Shown: positions 20,691 to 32,592 of the stretch, one piece after another | Numbering within the stretch: the stretch's first letter is position 1 | How the letters are laid out: every line of letters begins with the position of its first letter | Source of the DNA: Diphasiastrum complanatum | Taxonomy: Eukaryota > Streptophyta > Lycopodiopsida > Lycopodiales > Lycopodiaceae | Direction: 5' to 3' | Assembly: GCA_029204225.1 (NCBI GenBank) | Contig: CM055112.1 | Location: 1,643,730-1,707,729 of the forward strand | DNA length: 64,000 nucleotides | Notes under the pieces: generated by a model | What the model saw: only the letters and a program-made list of their open reading frames with translations | Told to the model about the DNA's origin: nothing | Databases searched by the model: none | Program-made: the position numbers and the translations under genes

Positions 20691-20967
20691 ATACTCTGCG
20701 AGATTGTTGCTTTGCCTTAGTTGTACAATATCTCGATTTGCCTTATGGCCTTTACACTTTCAACATGCATTCCTTTGTACTCTTGATGGGTTTTCCATCT
20801 TTTATTAATAAAAACAGGAAGTTTTCAAATTTGAGCTAACTGCTCAAAGAAATTAACCACATGGCATATTATAGAACGTAGATATGCATTACGATGAAAG
20901 GTTATGATTTGATATTGGATAAAATAGAAAGTCCATATGTAGACGAGACTTTCTAAACAGATCAAGA

Positions 20968-20969
<2 letters not shown>

Positions 20970-21011
<42 letters not shown>
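20970..21011. repeat. (CT)n(CA)n microsatellite
   Basis: A CT run of about 20 bp is followed by a CA run of about 20 bp, a compound dinucleotide repeat. Confidence 0.95.
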
Positions 21012-21181
21012 TCAGAGGCGAGCTCTTTCTCTCGATATTTCTCTCTCGTTCGCATGAGTATAGGCCTGAGAGAGCCGTAGTTGTGTTGGAGGCGGTTGGA
21101 GATATACAAATGACAGGTGGATGTTGTGGAAGTCGATGGGATGCGGTGGAGATAGATGTAGAACTTCACATCAACGATGAT

Positions 21182-21402
21182 GAATGCACTATGGTCATCA
21201 AGGAAAGACTCGCTACACAGAGAGCAGCTGTAAGTTTCATCTTCCTCTGTCTCATTAGTTTCTGGTGGCCTCCTTTTTCTGGCCTCCTCAATGAATGCAC
21301 TATGCTCATCAAGGAAAGACTCGCTACACAGAGAGCCGATGTAAGTTTCATCTGCCTCTGTTTCATCAATTTCTGGTGGCCTCCTTTTTCAAGCCTCCTC
21401 AT
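21182..21402 (+). repeat. 111-bp tandem duplication with splice donors
   Basis: Two copies (21182-21292, 21293-21402) begin GAATGCACTATG and end GGCCTCCT-TTTTC. Each carries AAGGAAAGACTCGCTACACAGAGAGC followed by GTAAGTTTC, a consensus 5' splice donor. An open frame runs through both (21083-21493) giving the repeated ECTM-IKERLATQRA segment. It looks like a duplicated exon end plus intron start of an unidentified gene. Confidence 0.65.
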
Positions 21403-22362
21403 TCTGCAAGCTAAAGCAATCCATCGCTGTCCACAACTTTTTATGAGTAGACTGAGACACCCATTACAGAGCAAACCTAAGATGTCTGCCTAGCAATGTC
21501 TAAGTTAGTTCTCTCTCTGTCACCGCAAAGTGTACCTGAGAATGTTTTTCTCTATTCGCGGTGTCTTTTCATTTGCATGTAGTGTGTCTCATCATGCTTG
21601 CATGAAACTAGTGGATGACCGTTTGACCCGCATGTGCTCAGCGATTAGTTTGTTGCCACACCAACGATCCAGTTTGCTGTCACACGAGTCTACTATCAAT
21701 TTCTGCTATTAAAAGATCAGCTTTGAAGTGCATGTGCTCACGGACCAGTTTGCTGCCACACCAGCGTTGAAGTGGAGTTGCTCTTGCATGCGTGAATGTG
21801 CAAATTGAAATTTGCTTTTTTGGAATCTGTCTAACCAACGAATTCACAAATCATAAATCTCGTTGTCTCTCTTTCATCAACGATCAGTTTCTTGCCAAAC
21901 TCATCTCTTTGACCAGCGATAAGTTTAGAGATGTATTCTATGCAGACGCATAGTTTCGTACCAGACTTGTCTTTCTCTCATCAGCAATCAGTTTGGAGGT
22001 CTACACTACGCAATGTTATTTAGCTACACCTGTAGGGATCGCAATAGTAATTTGCATGTGGACTTGTGTGATTGGTAGCATCAACACGCATATGAGAGAC
22101 TATAAAAATCACAACTTCTAAAATTTTCCAGGTATTTTCCAGCCACGTTTTCCAAAACAATATGCAACTACAATTCTTCTGTGTTTGCATGAATTGGAAT
22201 TCCTTTTCTTCTGGTATGTGTAGCTTTGGAATGGTCATACTAATTAAGCAAATCCTTATGAAGTACAGAGAGCGCCAGAAATGTGCATGGTCAGATGATC
22301 TTTCTCATGCTGACCTGACGAAGCTTGCTAGTGGTAGTGATGAATCATGGCTGTCAGATTAG

Positions 22363-23399
22363 TCTTTTTGGTAGGCATCCCCATTAGATTGGAGCGGTTT
22401 AGCACCAGCTTTCCCTAAGTGTGCTAGCATTTCACTGCTATGCTTCCCTCAAGCTCAACCATCATGATTCTCATTCTGTTCCGTATAGTATGCCCTTGCA
22501 ATAATAATTGCAAGCAATGTAGTATCTTCTCCATAGTTGTGCCCTTGCAAGCTGTAACCTGTCAATAATTGTACTGCTCTAAGTTTTTGAACACTATTGC
22601 TGCCTGATCAGACTTGTACACAGTTTTGTACATATTGTTGTTGCCTATGCATGCTGCTGGTGGCAAATCTATGCTCATAAGTTCAGTCATGTATATAGGT
22701 AGTTAATTCATCTATCAGTACGTTGAACCTACTGCGATTTCATGCATGCTGCTACAGATTGATTATCAGACTGCTTCGAAATCTCAGTGTCACAAGAAAA
22801 ATGAAACCATTCTCCATGTGGGGAAATACAAAAATTTCCTAGTTCAACAGCGATTTTCCCATTTCAATAAGGGGGTTTTGGAGTGTCCAAGTAGGGACAT
22901 TTCCCTGCTTGCAATGGATCTCCAAGGTTTTTAAAGTAGGAAATTGGTTCAACCTATGTAGGAAAATTTGTAATGTTATCTAGGTAAATCTAAATGATAA
23001 AGAAATGTATATGTAATTCACATTTTTCCTATTTTGCAAAAATTATGAATATGTAAGTAAAGTTAGATTGTGATGTAGTTATTCACACACAATTTGTGAA
23101 CACCTAAGAAGACTTGCATTGTCATATAGGTCATTCCAAATTATGAAAAAGATGCATTTGCAATTCACATTTTTCTTTATGTATCAAAATTTATAAATAC
23201 TTTTTTTTAATCTGAAAATACATTCAAACATCAATAAAATGTAAAAGCACAACAAATTAGAAGCAGTAATAAAATGTAAAAAGGAAAACTAAATACATTT
23301 AACCCTTAAATAGAACCCCTAAATGTAGAATTTAAGCAAATTAAAAGTCCACAAAATGTCAAAATTGAAAACAGTCCTAAGAAAATGCAAGTTCACCAA
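22363..23399. other. no gene seen
   Basis: AT-rich sequence with short frames only. Between 22020 and 23200 there are scattered simple repeats, but no domain, RNA gene or terminal repeat that I could support. Confidence 0.4.
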
Positions 23400-23770
23400 A
23401 TTAAAAGCCCAAAAAATGAGATTAATTTAAGACATTGAAAGCCCTAGAAAATTCTAGGGATTAGAATATTAGAAGCCCAAAAAATGAGGTTAATTGAAAA
23501 CATTGAAAGTCCTAAAAAATGCTATGAATCATAATATAATTAAAAGCCTAAAAAAGTCAAAATTCATAAATCAAATAGATGAAAAGCATAAAAAAAGTAA
23601 AAATTCAAGACATTTGAAAGCCCTAAAATATGGCAAGGGTCCTGAAGACTAAAACCACTGAAACTGTAAAAATTCAAGACATAGACAGCCCTTAAAATGT
23701 AAGGGTTCAATAGACTAAAATCTCAAAAATGTATAAATGCAAGACACCGAAAGTTCTTAAGAATATAGGT
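23400..23770. repeat. degenerate tandem repeat, about 67-bp unit
   Basis: The motif GACAT-GAAAGCCCTAAAA recurs near 23433, 23501, 23611, 23679 and 23744, with spacings of about 68, 110, 68 and 65 bp. The A-rich units also share AAAAGCC(C)AAAAAATGAG. Similar but weaker units extend upstream to about 23230. Confidence 0.6.
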
Positions 23771-24324
23771 CCAACAGATAAATGTACGCCCCCCTTCTTT
23801 AGGCACTTCTGGTTTTGGGAAGAACTCTTGCTCAAAGTAGCGTTGTTTTGGAGTCATCCCACATTCATAGGTGCCCACATTTAAGGAAAGTTCCTCATTT
23901 ACAAGCAGCCTCTTATGAGAGAGCAATGCAAATATGTATATTTACTCACTCTCCTCCACATGCTTTCGAGGCAGTTCTGGTCTTGAGGTAGGTCGGTCCA
24001 TCTAACATTCAGACACCTCTTATAGGCTAGCCACTGTCATGTCACACAGACCTTAAAACTTGTAAGAGAACCACAATTGTAAGTTATTCCAATGAAAGAA
24101 TTGCAAAGCATTCCAATAAATCTCGAATAAGCCGCATCTATTCTAGTTTGATTTTGTGGGTTTGATGGGGGATTGCTTCGACACGGAATGAATAGAGGGG
24201 TTATTTGGTATACACACCCAAGAAACAAACACACCCAAGCAACAAGCACACACATTAAAAAGTTCTCATACAATCCACAAACAAGATTTGTGTGTACTTC
24301 GTCCCAACTCCAGGGACCATATGC

Positions 24325-24326
<2 letters not shown>

Positions 24327-24397
<71 letters not shown>
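24327..24397. repeat. (GA)n microsatellite
   Basis: An uninterrupted GA run of about 71 bp. Confidence 0.98.
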
Positions 24398-24400
<3 letters not shown>

Positions 24401-24741
24401 CATCAACAATAGACTATTTCACATTGGAGCAATAAACGAACACATGACAAAGTCATGTCACAAAAGTCACTAATAAAATTTATATCTATTCCCCTAGCTA
24501 CCCCCCCCCCCACCACACAAACACACACGTGCACGCGCATGTGCATACACATACACATACACAAAACAAGAAAATGAAGATTAGTTTTTGTCCACTGCAT
24601 AGCTTTGTGATTTCACAAGCTGGTGAATCCATCCGTCACCCAAGGCTCAGTTATAAGTGTATGATTGTTGTCTTGAGCATTTCCCATCATTCACCCTCTC
24701 TTCTATACCCAAAACAATCGGGTCACATGGGATATGATGGT

Positions 24742-24813
24742 TGTAACTATCTGTCCATGAGAGTATGTAACTATCCGTCCATGGGAGCATGTAACTATCT
24801 GTCCATACTTAAT
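24742..24813. repeat. three 24-bp tandem units
   Basis: TGTAACTATCTGTCCAT plus seven variable bases is repeated three times with exact 24-bp spacing (24742, 24766, 24790). In one frame this gives an eight-residue repeat CNYLSM--, but no larger gene is evident. Confidence 0.8.
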
Positions 24814-25189
24814 GCCCATCAAGTGTGATTAAGATATTTGGCACCTGATCATGGCTTTCAAGATATGAAAACAAATGATGGCCTTTAGGATGAAACAAAT
24901 GATAGATCACTCAAGCATATGAAAACAAATGATGGCCCTAGTTAAGAGTAGCCAAATTTTTGCACAACCGGGCCACATGAATGGTTATTTTGAGTACCGA
25001 GGTAGACCATAGTAATGAACCAGGAACATCTGATCCACCCTTGCCATTGCACATATTCATTTTTTGCTATTGATCATGATCCCATACCAAAGGATGTGTT
25101 GTACCAAGAAATACCAGCAATCCATCACTCATGATAGCTTGGCATTGGTCCTTATCTTCAAAATGACTCATTGATTGATTGAATTTGAA

Positions 25190-25560
25190 AAATCCTAAGT
25201 TTTGGACATTCACCTAGCTCAAAGTTTATGCTTGAAATGTAGCTTTGGTCTAGTAGTACATGACACTCATTACTCCACACAACTCATTGAGGGTTTTAGT
25301 TTTACCAATCTCAAGTTCAATAGATTTAGATTGCCCTTATCAGGGAGCTTAGTTTTGAACCCTACATACGTTATCGGTAAAGTTGATATATAGCTCAAAT
25401 TTGATGTCTATCATGCCAAACAGTTCAAATTTGGTCCTTGTGTTGGGAAAATGAGCATTCAGATGGCTTATATTTAACACCTTATCAATGTAGCTCAAAT
25501 TCAAGGTGTATCCCTCGAGGTAGCTTGAGTTTGATGTATACATTGCAAGATAGCTCAAAT
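25190..25560. repeat. degenerate TAGCTCAAATTT repeats
   Basis: At least six variants of TAGCTCAAATTTGATGT / CAGTTCAAATTTGGTCC occur at irregular spacing of about 30-60 bp, with further weak copies to about 25900. They may be a decayed satellite; no coding content is visible. Confidence 0.5.
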
Positions 25561-27740
25561 CTATGCTACATTATTTATTGAGCGAGGATAATTGACCAAT
25601 CATGAATTTAGTATCTTGGGATTATTCGAGATTGGCCCCTTGTTGATGGAATTGAACCTGATGACTCGAGATTGAACAAATATGATCTCTTTAATGCGAG
25701 ATGGACCAATATTGGCTCTAATTACTCAAGCTTGCACATTGACTGACCAAATTCAAGGATTGTGAAATTTATAGAATTGAAATAGCTCATTTTTTAAGCC
25801 TATAAGTTGAGATAACCCATATTTGATTCCTAACAAGCGGTTTTGGTCCTTCTAACTCACAATTGATAATTGAAATTGGACCAATCTTGACTTTACTACA
25901 TTCAGATTGCCCTATTAGTGAAATTGTATTTCAAAGCCAACAATGACGCGTGTTATGTAGAGTGGGAGAGTGATGGAAAAATCATCTATGATAAATTATA
26001 GTTCAAACCAATAGTGCGGCTTAGATTCAATACGTCCTTCAATCACTGATGCACACACTACCAAGGTTGTCTGCTATGATGTAGACCCCATCGAGCAACT
26101 ATCACTATGCCTACCCTCATTTCAAGAACTTTAGAAAGACATTCCTTTGAATTTAGAGTTGGGTTTAGAATTAAGATTTGCCAGAATCCAACCTTCCTTG
26201 TCTCGACCCTTTTTGTGCACGAATCTGCAATCTGATTGTCCATGATGTCAAGGACCTCATGCATTGTTAAGCATGTCTTTTCACCATACAACCTAGCAAG
26301 GTATGGAATTCCATCAAAGACAACGCCCAACATGTAGATGCTCACACTCAGGCCTTGGCAGTCTGATTGTCAAAGGGAGAAAACCCAAGGTAAGGTGGCT
26401 CAAGTTACCCAACTCAACAAAGTTTCTTGAATTTCACATGTGAAGGTCGAGTGTGTGGGCAGCCCTTAGATGAGGTTTTTAGATTACAGTTTAGGTGGTG
26501 GTTCGTCACCGCCGATGACATTGTGAGTTCATTAAACCTTATCATTTAGAGGAAGGAGAAGTCATAATAAAATCTCTATAGGTGAATTTGTGGAAGGATC
26601 ATTGGGCACATGAACAGTAGGACCCATAGGTGTTCGAGAGCAAGGACCATGAAACAAGGGAGGAAAGCTTGCTAGGTGTGAAAAAAGAGGTGAAAACTTG
26701 AGAACGGCCAGTATGGTCAACAATTTGTGATGGAAGCAAGCAAGGAGAGTTTGTGGAAGAAGAGATGTGTGCAACAAGTGTAGCCAACTCGCATGAGGAA
26801 GTTGCCACATGAGCAAAATCAGCAATCGACGACATAGAATTATGGCCAGAAGCAACAAACGATCCATGAAGGTAGCTCACAAGAGATGTATTTGAGGTAG
26901 GATCAATCGAGAGGGTAGGAGGGAGGCTGAGAGTAACCTGATGTCGCTCTCAACCACACCATTGCTACTGTGTGAAGGCATTCCTGGTGATGCACATGGG
27001 TTGCTATCTCCCGCTACCATCATTATCTGCTCCAACTCGTTCTTTGTAATTTTCCTTGTAGTTGAAAACTCTAATTGGCTTTTTGGTTTTCAAGGGGAGG
27101 CTCAAACTTGACCAAAAAAAAAAAAAAATTAGATGCCAATGTCAACGCAGGGCCAAGTTCCAACAACCCTTCCAATCCTATGAATGGCTCAACGGCAGCA
27201 TTGAAATGAACCAAAAAAATTTCACGCTCACTTCACTCTTTCCCTCCTCTTGATTCGTCTTCCTCTGTTTGATCACTCACTTCTTCTGCTTCATATTTCT
27301 CTATTTGATCACTCACTTCTTCCATAGATCCTTCCCTTGCCGCATCTCTATACCCTTCGTTGTCTTCTCTTTCTTCTGATAGCATGGCTCAAGGTTTTCT
27401 CTCAAGGCTAGGTCATGGCCTCCATCTTGCCGGCAGCTCCCTTGGGTTGGCTTCACTAGGAGCACATTTAGGGTGTTTGGCAGCATACCCTACGTAGCTT
27501 TCTGCTTATACGCGACTTACAGTAGCTACTTTGTATGATGCAGGAACCAGTTCAACCTCACAAGTAGCGGAAAACCTAGGATCCTCTATTTCGTCTTATG
27601 CAGGTGTACATACGGGAGCAGCTCTTGCCGAAAGGGCTCAAATTGTCCGAGCTCTTTGCTACTTATTACAATCGATAAAAGTCAGATTGCAAATTGAACG
27701 TTGTTTGTGTTATGATGTTTTTTGTACAGACCATGTCTGA

Positions 27741-29990
27741 TATACAGTTCTTTGTCTACAATGTTTGAAGTCTTTAGTCATCACACATTTCTTTGGTTTG
27801 ACAATCAAATAGTTTTTGACTGCATTAGAAATTTTCTGGACTATGTATCTTTGATGAAAATTTCTAATGGTATCTTTGTTGTGCTTTTCTTGTCTTCTTC
27901 ACAGTCCAGACTATGACACTTGTAGTTTTCTTTAGGTCTTGGATGAGATTTTCTTGTTTACATTTGGAGTATTATCACCTGTCTGCAAACAGTTTAGCAT
28001 AGTCAAGATACTCACTAATTCTTGAAATGTCATATTGTTGTTATGTGTGAGTTGTGCAGAATTATTTTCTGAAGAAAATTGTGGTTCTCCACACCTTCTT
28101 ACCAAGAGCACTAGGATTTTTTTGAAATAGGTAGTATTAGAAGTAGATATGTTTTTGTAGATAAAAAATTGTCGCAAGTGCTTTTAGAGTTTGGATTGGA
28201 GCTATAGCATGGTCCTATGCTTTTCAGTTGAAGATTGGATTGTGTGGTGCATATTTGTTGAGGAAGAGCATTGACCAATTGCTAGCATTTGAGGCATTTG
28301 TCATTGAATTTAGCGACTTCATGTTTAACATATGAAGTTTTTCCTTGAGATTATACACTTTACTCTTGGCAGTCTCTCTTGCTATAGCTCCAACAACAAA
28401 AGCTAACTTCTTCTGATACTATTTTAAATATTGAAGCTGAGTTACAATGTATTTTTTATATTTTCATTTTGGTCAAGTTCCGGAATGGAATGTGTTCCAA
28501 TAATTGCATACGATTGAGACACGTGTGCTTATGATGATGAAGAAGCTGCAACAAAGGCATATAACCTAGCTGCATTGAATTATTGGGGCCTAGAAACAGT
28601 TATAAGCTTTTCTATGAGACTTTGATTTAAACGTCACAATTTTGAACTTTAACTCCATTCAAAGCATAATTAAAGTTTCTAATTTGCCTGCATGCTATCA
28701 ACAGGCGGTCGATTATACAAGAGAAATAGAGGAAATGCCACGTGTCTCAGAGGAGTAATACTTGGTTTCATTAAGGTGTGAATAAACTCTGGCTTTGTAG
28801 GTTTCTGGAACCATTAAGCTTACTGTAGGAAATAATGTGTAATGTCTCAATATACAACTGTTAAACTGTCTTTTGGATGATATGCTTCAGAGCTTGAATG
28901 GAATACATTTTGATTATTACTCTAGAAAAGCAATGGTTTCTCAAGGGGTTTTTCCAAGTACTGAGGTGTTGCTCTATATACAAACTATACCTTTCTGTCA
29001 TAAGTATTATGACGTAAGAATATAATTCACGCTTCTTATTAAAAAATGCTTAGCATAAATCTACAAGCATGTCCCTCTTTTATAATATTTTCAAGTCCAA
29101 AAATAACTTTGTTGAAATAAAAAATGAATTTTCATAGTTGATCTATATATAAGTAATATGACTAACTAATGAGAACTCTAAAATCTCAGCTTAATTATAA
29201 GCTTTCATATTGCTAGTACATCCATCTAATTCTTATAATTAGTAAGTACTTGATTACATGTATCTTTTTGGAAATGACAATCTTGTCTTTGATAGAGAAA
29301 GACTCCTATTATATTTTGTTATTTGTTAATCTAGTTTTGAAAATGCAGCTTCTTGTTAGTTACAATATGATGACATCTAACACAACTATCACGAATACAA
29401 AATTTACTTCAAAAAACTAAATTTTGTAAACTTTTTTTTTTAAAGATGTTAAACAAATCATGTCTTATGTCATTGAAATGAACTAAAAATAATAAAAAAT
29501 GATGATCCTTTGACTATGAACTTTTGTATCTTAGTTTCAATACAATATATGCCTACAATTAGCACCACAAGACAAACCATTAATTAATCTGTATTTTGAA
29601 ATTCCAACAAATCATGAAACTACTACACAATCTCAATAATTCAATTATCAATGTCGCATACGATGCACTCTTTAGAATTTTTATTCCACTTGAATCATGA
29701 CAAAATTGTGTAGCTAGTTCTCCTAAATAATGATGATGTATAGGAATATGCTTTGGTCTTAGAATGAAATCTATGATTCAAATGTCAAAGCTTTATAGCT
29801 CTCTTTGTCACCAAGTACGCATGTTGGGTGATCTTGAAAATTTTTCAAAATGAGAATTGTGCATGAAAACAACACTAAAGTGCTCCAAGTTATATATAGA
29901 AAGAAATGAAAAAGCTGAAGGTAATTCAAGATTGACTTAACCAAGTAAGTTAACTACCTTAATTTTTAGGTTATTACTAGCAAAGTGTGC
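27741..29990. other. no gene seen
   Basis: About 2.2 kb of AT-rich sequence with only short frames and no recognisable motif, RNA gene or long repeat. Confidence 0.4.
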
Positions 29991-30111
29991 CCGCCGAAGG
30001 CGGACATATCTAGATTATAGTACTGTAAAGAAGAGGGGTTTGAGAGAGAGAAAGAGATGTGTGTTTGTATGCGATGGATGCAGGTTTAGGGTTCTGAGAG
30101 CTCAACAAAAA

Positions 30112-30168
30112 AATTTGTGTGTGCGTGTATATGTATGTGTGTTTGCACATTGTGTGTGCATGTGTACA

Positions 30169-30201
<33 letters not shown>

Positions 30202-30372
30202 TGTGTGTGCATGTGTGATGATGTGTTGTGTGTGTGTATTGTGTGTATGTGTGTGTGTTGTGTGTGTGGGTGCGTGTGTATATGTATGTGTATGTGTTGT
30301 GCGTGCATGTGGTGTGTGTACACGTGTGTATGTGTATGTGTATGTGTGTGTTGTGTGTGTATGTGTATGTGT

Positions 30373-30403
<31 letters not shown>

Positions 30404-30468
30404 GTGTGTGCAAGTCTGTATACGTGTATGTGTGCGCGAGTGTGTGTATGTGCATGTGTTGTGTGTAT
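30112..30468. repeat. (TG)n compound microsatellite
   Basis: About 350 bp of TG-rich repeat with TATGTG, TGCGTG and TGTTGTG variants. The long valine/cysteine and threonine/histidine frames on both strands here are products of the repeat and are not genes. It lies directly upstream of R1 copy B. Confidence 0.97.
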
Positions 30469-30586
30469 TTTTTTTTTAACCTAACAAATCTAAACAAAAC
30501 TACACATTATTACCAGAATACCAAACGTACAAATATCAAAGTAAATCAAATTTGTATAAAGTCATCACAGTCAAACATATCATATT

Positions 30587-31374
30587 GACCAAGCCTAACA
30601 ACCAGCAAAAGCTTACCTGCATCCATCCACAAAAACCCCTGTTGGTTACACTCCCACTCAAACTCCTCCCCAACCTTTTCCTCTTCATACCTCTTCCCAC
30701 TCTTCTCGTGATCGCCTTCAAACTCCTCCCCAAATCATTCCCATTGTAGTCAACTCCCCCACTCCTCTGAACACTCCCTTTGCCACCTCTCCATCAGCTG
30801 ACGTCTTGCCATCCTATGACATAGATGCGGAGAAGCACATAGTGGAGAATGATCGTGGTGGTCGCGTCATCACTCGCATGAGGCAACTCACGCATGTGGT
30901 CTTCAACAAAGACATTTTCAAGGACTGGCGCAAACAAAGTGATGAGGAAAAAAATTATGTCATTGACCAATTGTATAGAGAATTTTCAATCCCCTCCGTT
31001 GATTTGGAATTTGACCGAATATGAATAGGAAAATGCATTGGAAGATTGATGAGCCACTGCAATGTAAGAAAAATAGTAATTATTCTTCCATAGAGAATAC
31101 GATTAAAGTTTGAATAAGTTAAACAATATTAGTGTCTTCAATCGGGTTTATATCTGATCTATGTACTAATAGAACAAGTTTTGCTTTAATTGAATTTGCA
31201 TGCGAAAATAATATATGGAATTAAGAGACAACTTAAGAAGACACTTTTAGACAATAAGATACTATTGATCAAAAACAAATTTTTGTAGTTCTGAATCTGA
31301 ATCAGTATACATCTCTTGATGTCTTATCTCGCTGTTGTGTCTGTGATTGAATGAGTTGGTTACAATGAGTAGTG
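30587..31374 (+). repeat. R1 repeat, copy B
   Basis: It matches 1-773 closely over its whole length, including the upstream TTGACCAAGCCTAACAACCAG. It ends exactly at the copia LTR (31375), so the copia element interrupts it. The last five bases (TAGTG) are the expected position of a target-site duplication; no partner copy was found because the 3' end of the copia element is disrupted. Confidence 0.85.
30610..31062 (+). pseudogene. CACTA Transposase_24-like exon (copy B)
   Basis: Same exon as copy A, with the acceptor motif CTAACAACCAG before it and a good GTAAGAAAA donor at 31063. It is in frame through DEEKNYVIDQLYREFSIP and VDLEFDRI, then the conserved Trp codon is TGA (31021-31023), then IGKCIGRLMSHCN up to the donor. 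It lacks the two-base insertion of copy A. The shared TGA in A and B, against an intact Trp in copy C, indicates that A and B come from one already broken source. Confidence 0.6.
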
Positions 31375-32005
31375 TGTGAAAGATTCAACTAGTTTCATCA
31401 CATTTTGCAATATTTCCATATTTGGCATATTGAGGCCAAAACTTGTTTTAGACTTAGAGGTTGACTTTTCAAAGTTCATTAGTCTAAATTTCATTTAAAT
31501 AAACACTTTTTGAAAGTGTGGGAAAGATAGAATGCAAGTTTGAGTAGATTCAATTTGAATAAGACCCAAAATTGGTACGGTTAGCATTTTGGTGGGAAAG
31601 CCAAGTGGCGAAATAGGGTTTGGACCTGCTATAAAAGGACGTAACTTGTAAAGAGAGTCATCTTCTCTCTTCTCTATCTCATTTCATGCTTATACATGGT
31701 TCTCTTGGGTTCTACTATCCATTGGTGCACTATCTTGGTGATTGCTTGCAATTCTATGTGTAGAATGATCTATATTTGCTATTTTTGGATCCACACGTGT
31801 GAAATACAGTAGCTTGCTGGTTTTGTACGGACAGAAACAGTACATAATCATTTCATTCAAGTATGATCAAGTTCTATTAGTGTTTGCATCTCAAATTGTG
31901 TGTAGATGCTGATTTTTCTACATTGGTGAAATTGGTATTGTATTTCTCTTTCTAATCAAAGATCATTCAAGTAGATTGGATCTTAAGGATCTAAAATCTT
32001 TCACA
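31375..32005 (+). repeat. copia 5' LTR (family Y)
   Basis: A 631-bp LTR bounded by the inverted terminal sequence TGTGAAAGAT / ATCTTTCACA. It has a CTATAAAAGG promoter at 31629-31638 and a CACACGTGTG palindrome at 31792-31801. It is followed immediately by a PBS. Partial relatives lie at 37421, 42651 and 43261. Confidence 0.9.
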
Positions 32006-32017
32006 TGGTATCAGAGC
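32006..32017 (+). other. primer-binding site, Met-tRNA type
   Basis: TGGTATCAGAGC lies directly after the LTR end CA and is complementary to initiator Met-tRNA. Confidence 0.92.
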
Positions 32018-32592
32018 TTGTGTTTCAGGTTATGAAGGAGGAAATCAGATCTATCAATGATTTGGTGAAGATATCAAGTCTAGAGCATGCTAGAGAGGAT
32101 TCTACACCAAAATCGGATTTTTTGCTTTTGTAGATTGGATCTTTTGTAGATCAAAACACTAAATAGGTCAATATACTTGCTCAATTCCGATTTTTGAATT
32201 CACATGCTGGATTTGGCCGATTTTTGGATCATTGGTTCAGCCTAAGTGGTGGCTTATAGATTGCATATCAAATTTTCAGCATTTGCATGTAGATTTGGAA
32301 TAGTCAATTTTTTGTGATTTTGTCAAAACCCTAATTTTGATTGGATCTCTAGATAGTGAGGTTGCTGGACTTCATTTGAGTGTGTTTCAATCTTAGGAAG
32401 TGGCAAAAGTCATTAGATTGAGGATAGATCATAGGTTGATCAAGATTCCATGATTCTATGTGTTGATTTGCTTGGATAAGTGCTAGAAGAGAATTTGTGA
32501 GATAGTTTCTTGGTGATTTCTTTTGAAAGCATTTGTTGTTGTTCAAAGGAGTGCTTTGTGCATTGAAACAGACTGAAAGAGAATATCAGGTC

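Noticed and set aside
24529-24828. ORF through the C-tract, CA repeat and 24-bp repeats
   Set aside because: Mostly simple repeat translation; no gene structure.
26058-26960. Possible copia protease region on the reverse strand (VDHTGRSQVFTSFF, SHSSNGVVESDIR)
   Set aside because: The resemblance to copia motifs is partial, and the catalytic DSG and the zinc knuckle are absent, so I did not call it.
27466-27740. hAT-like terminus GGGTGTTTGGCAGC and an ORF of 69 codons
   Set aside because: No matching inverted terminus or target duplication was seen, and the ORF shows no known domain.
29980-30013. Helitron 3'-end-like hairpin (CCGCC-GAA-GGCGG) followed by CTAG
   Set aside because: The stem is only five bases, the base after CTAG is A and not T, and no 5' partner end was found.
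30040-30588. Long cysteine/valine-rich and histidine/threonine-rich open frames on both strands
   Set aside because: They are translations of the TG microsatellite and have no independent coding signal.
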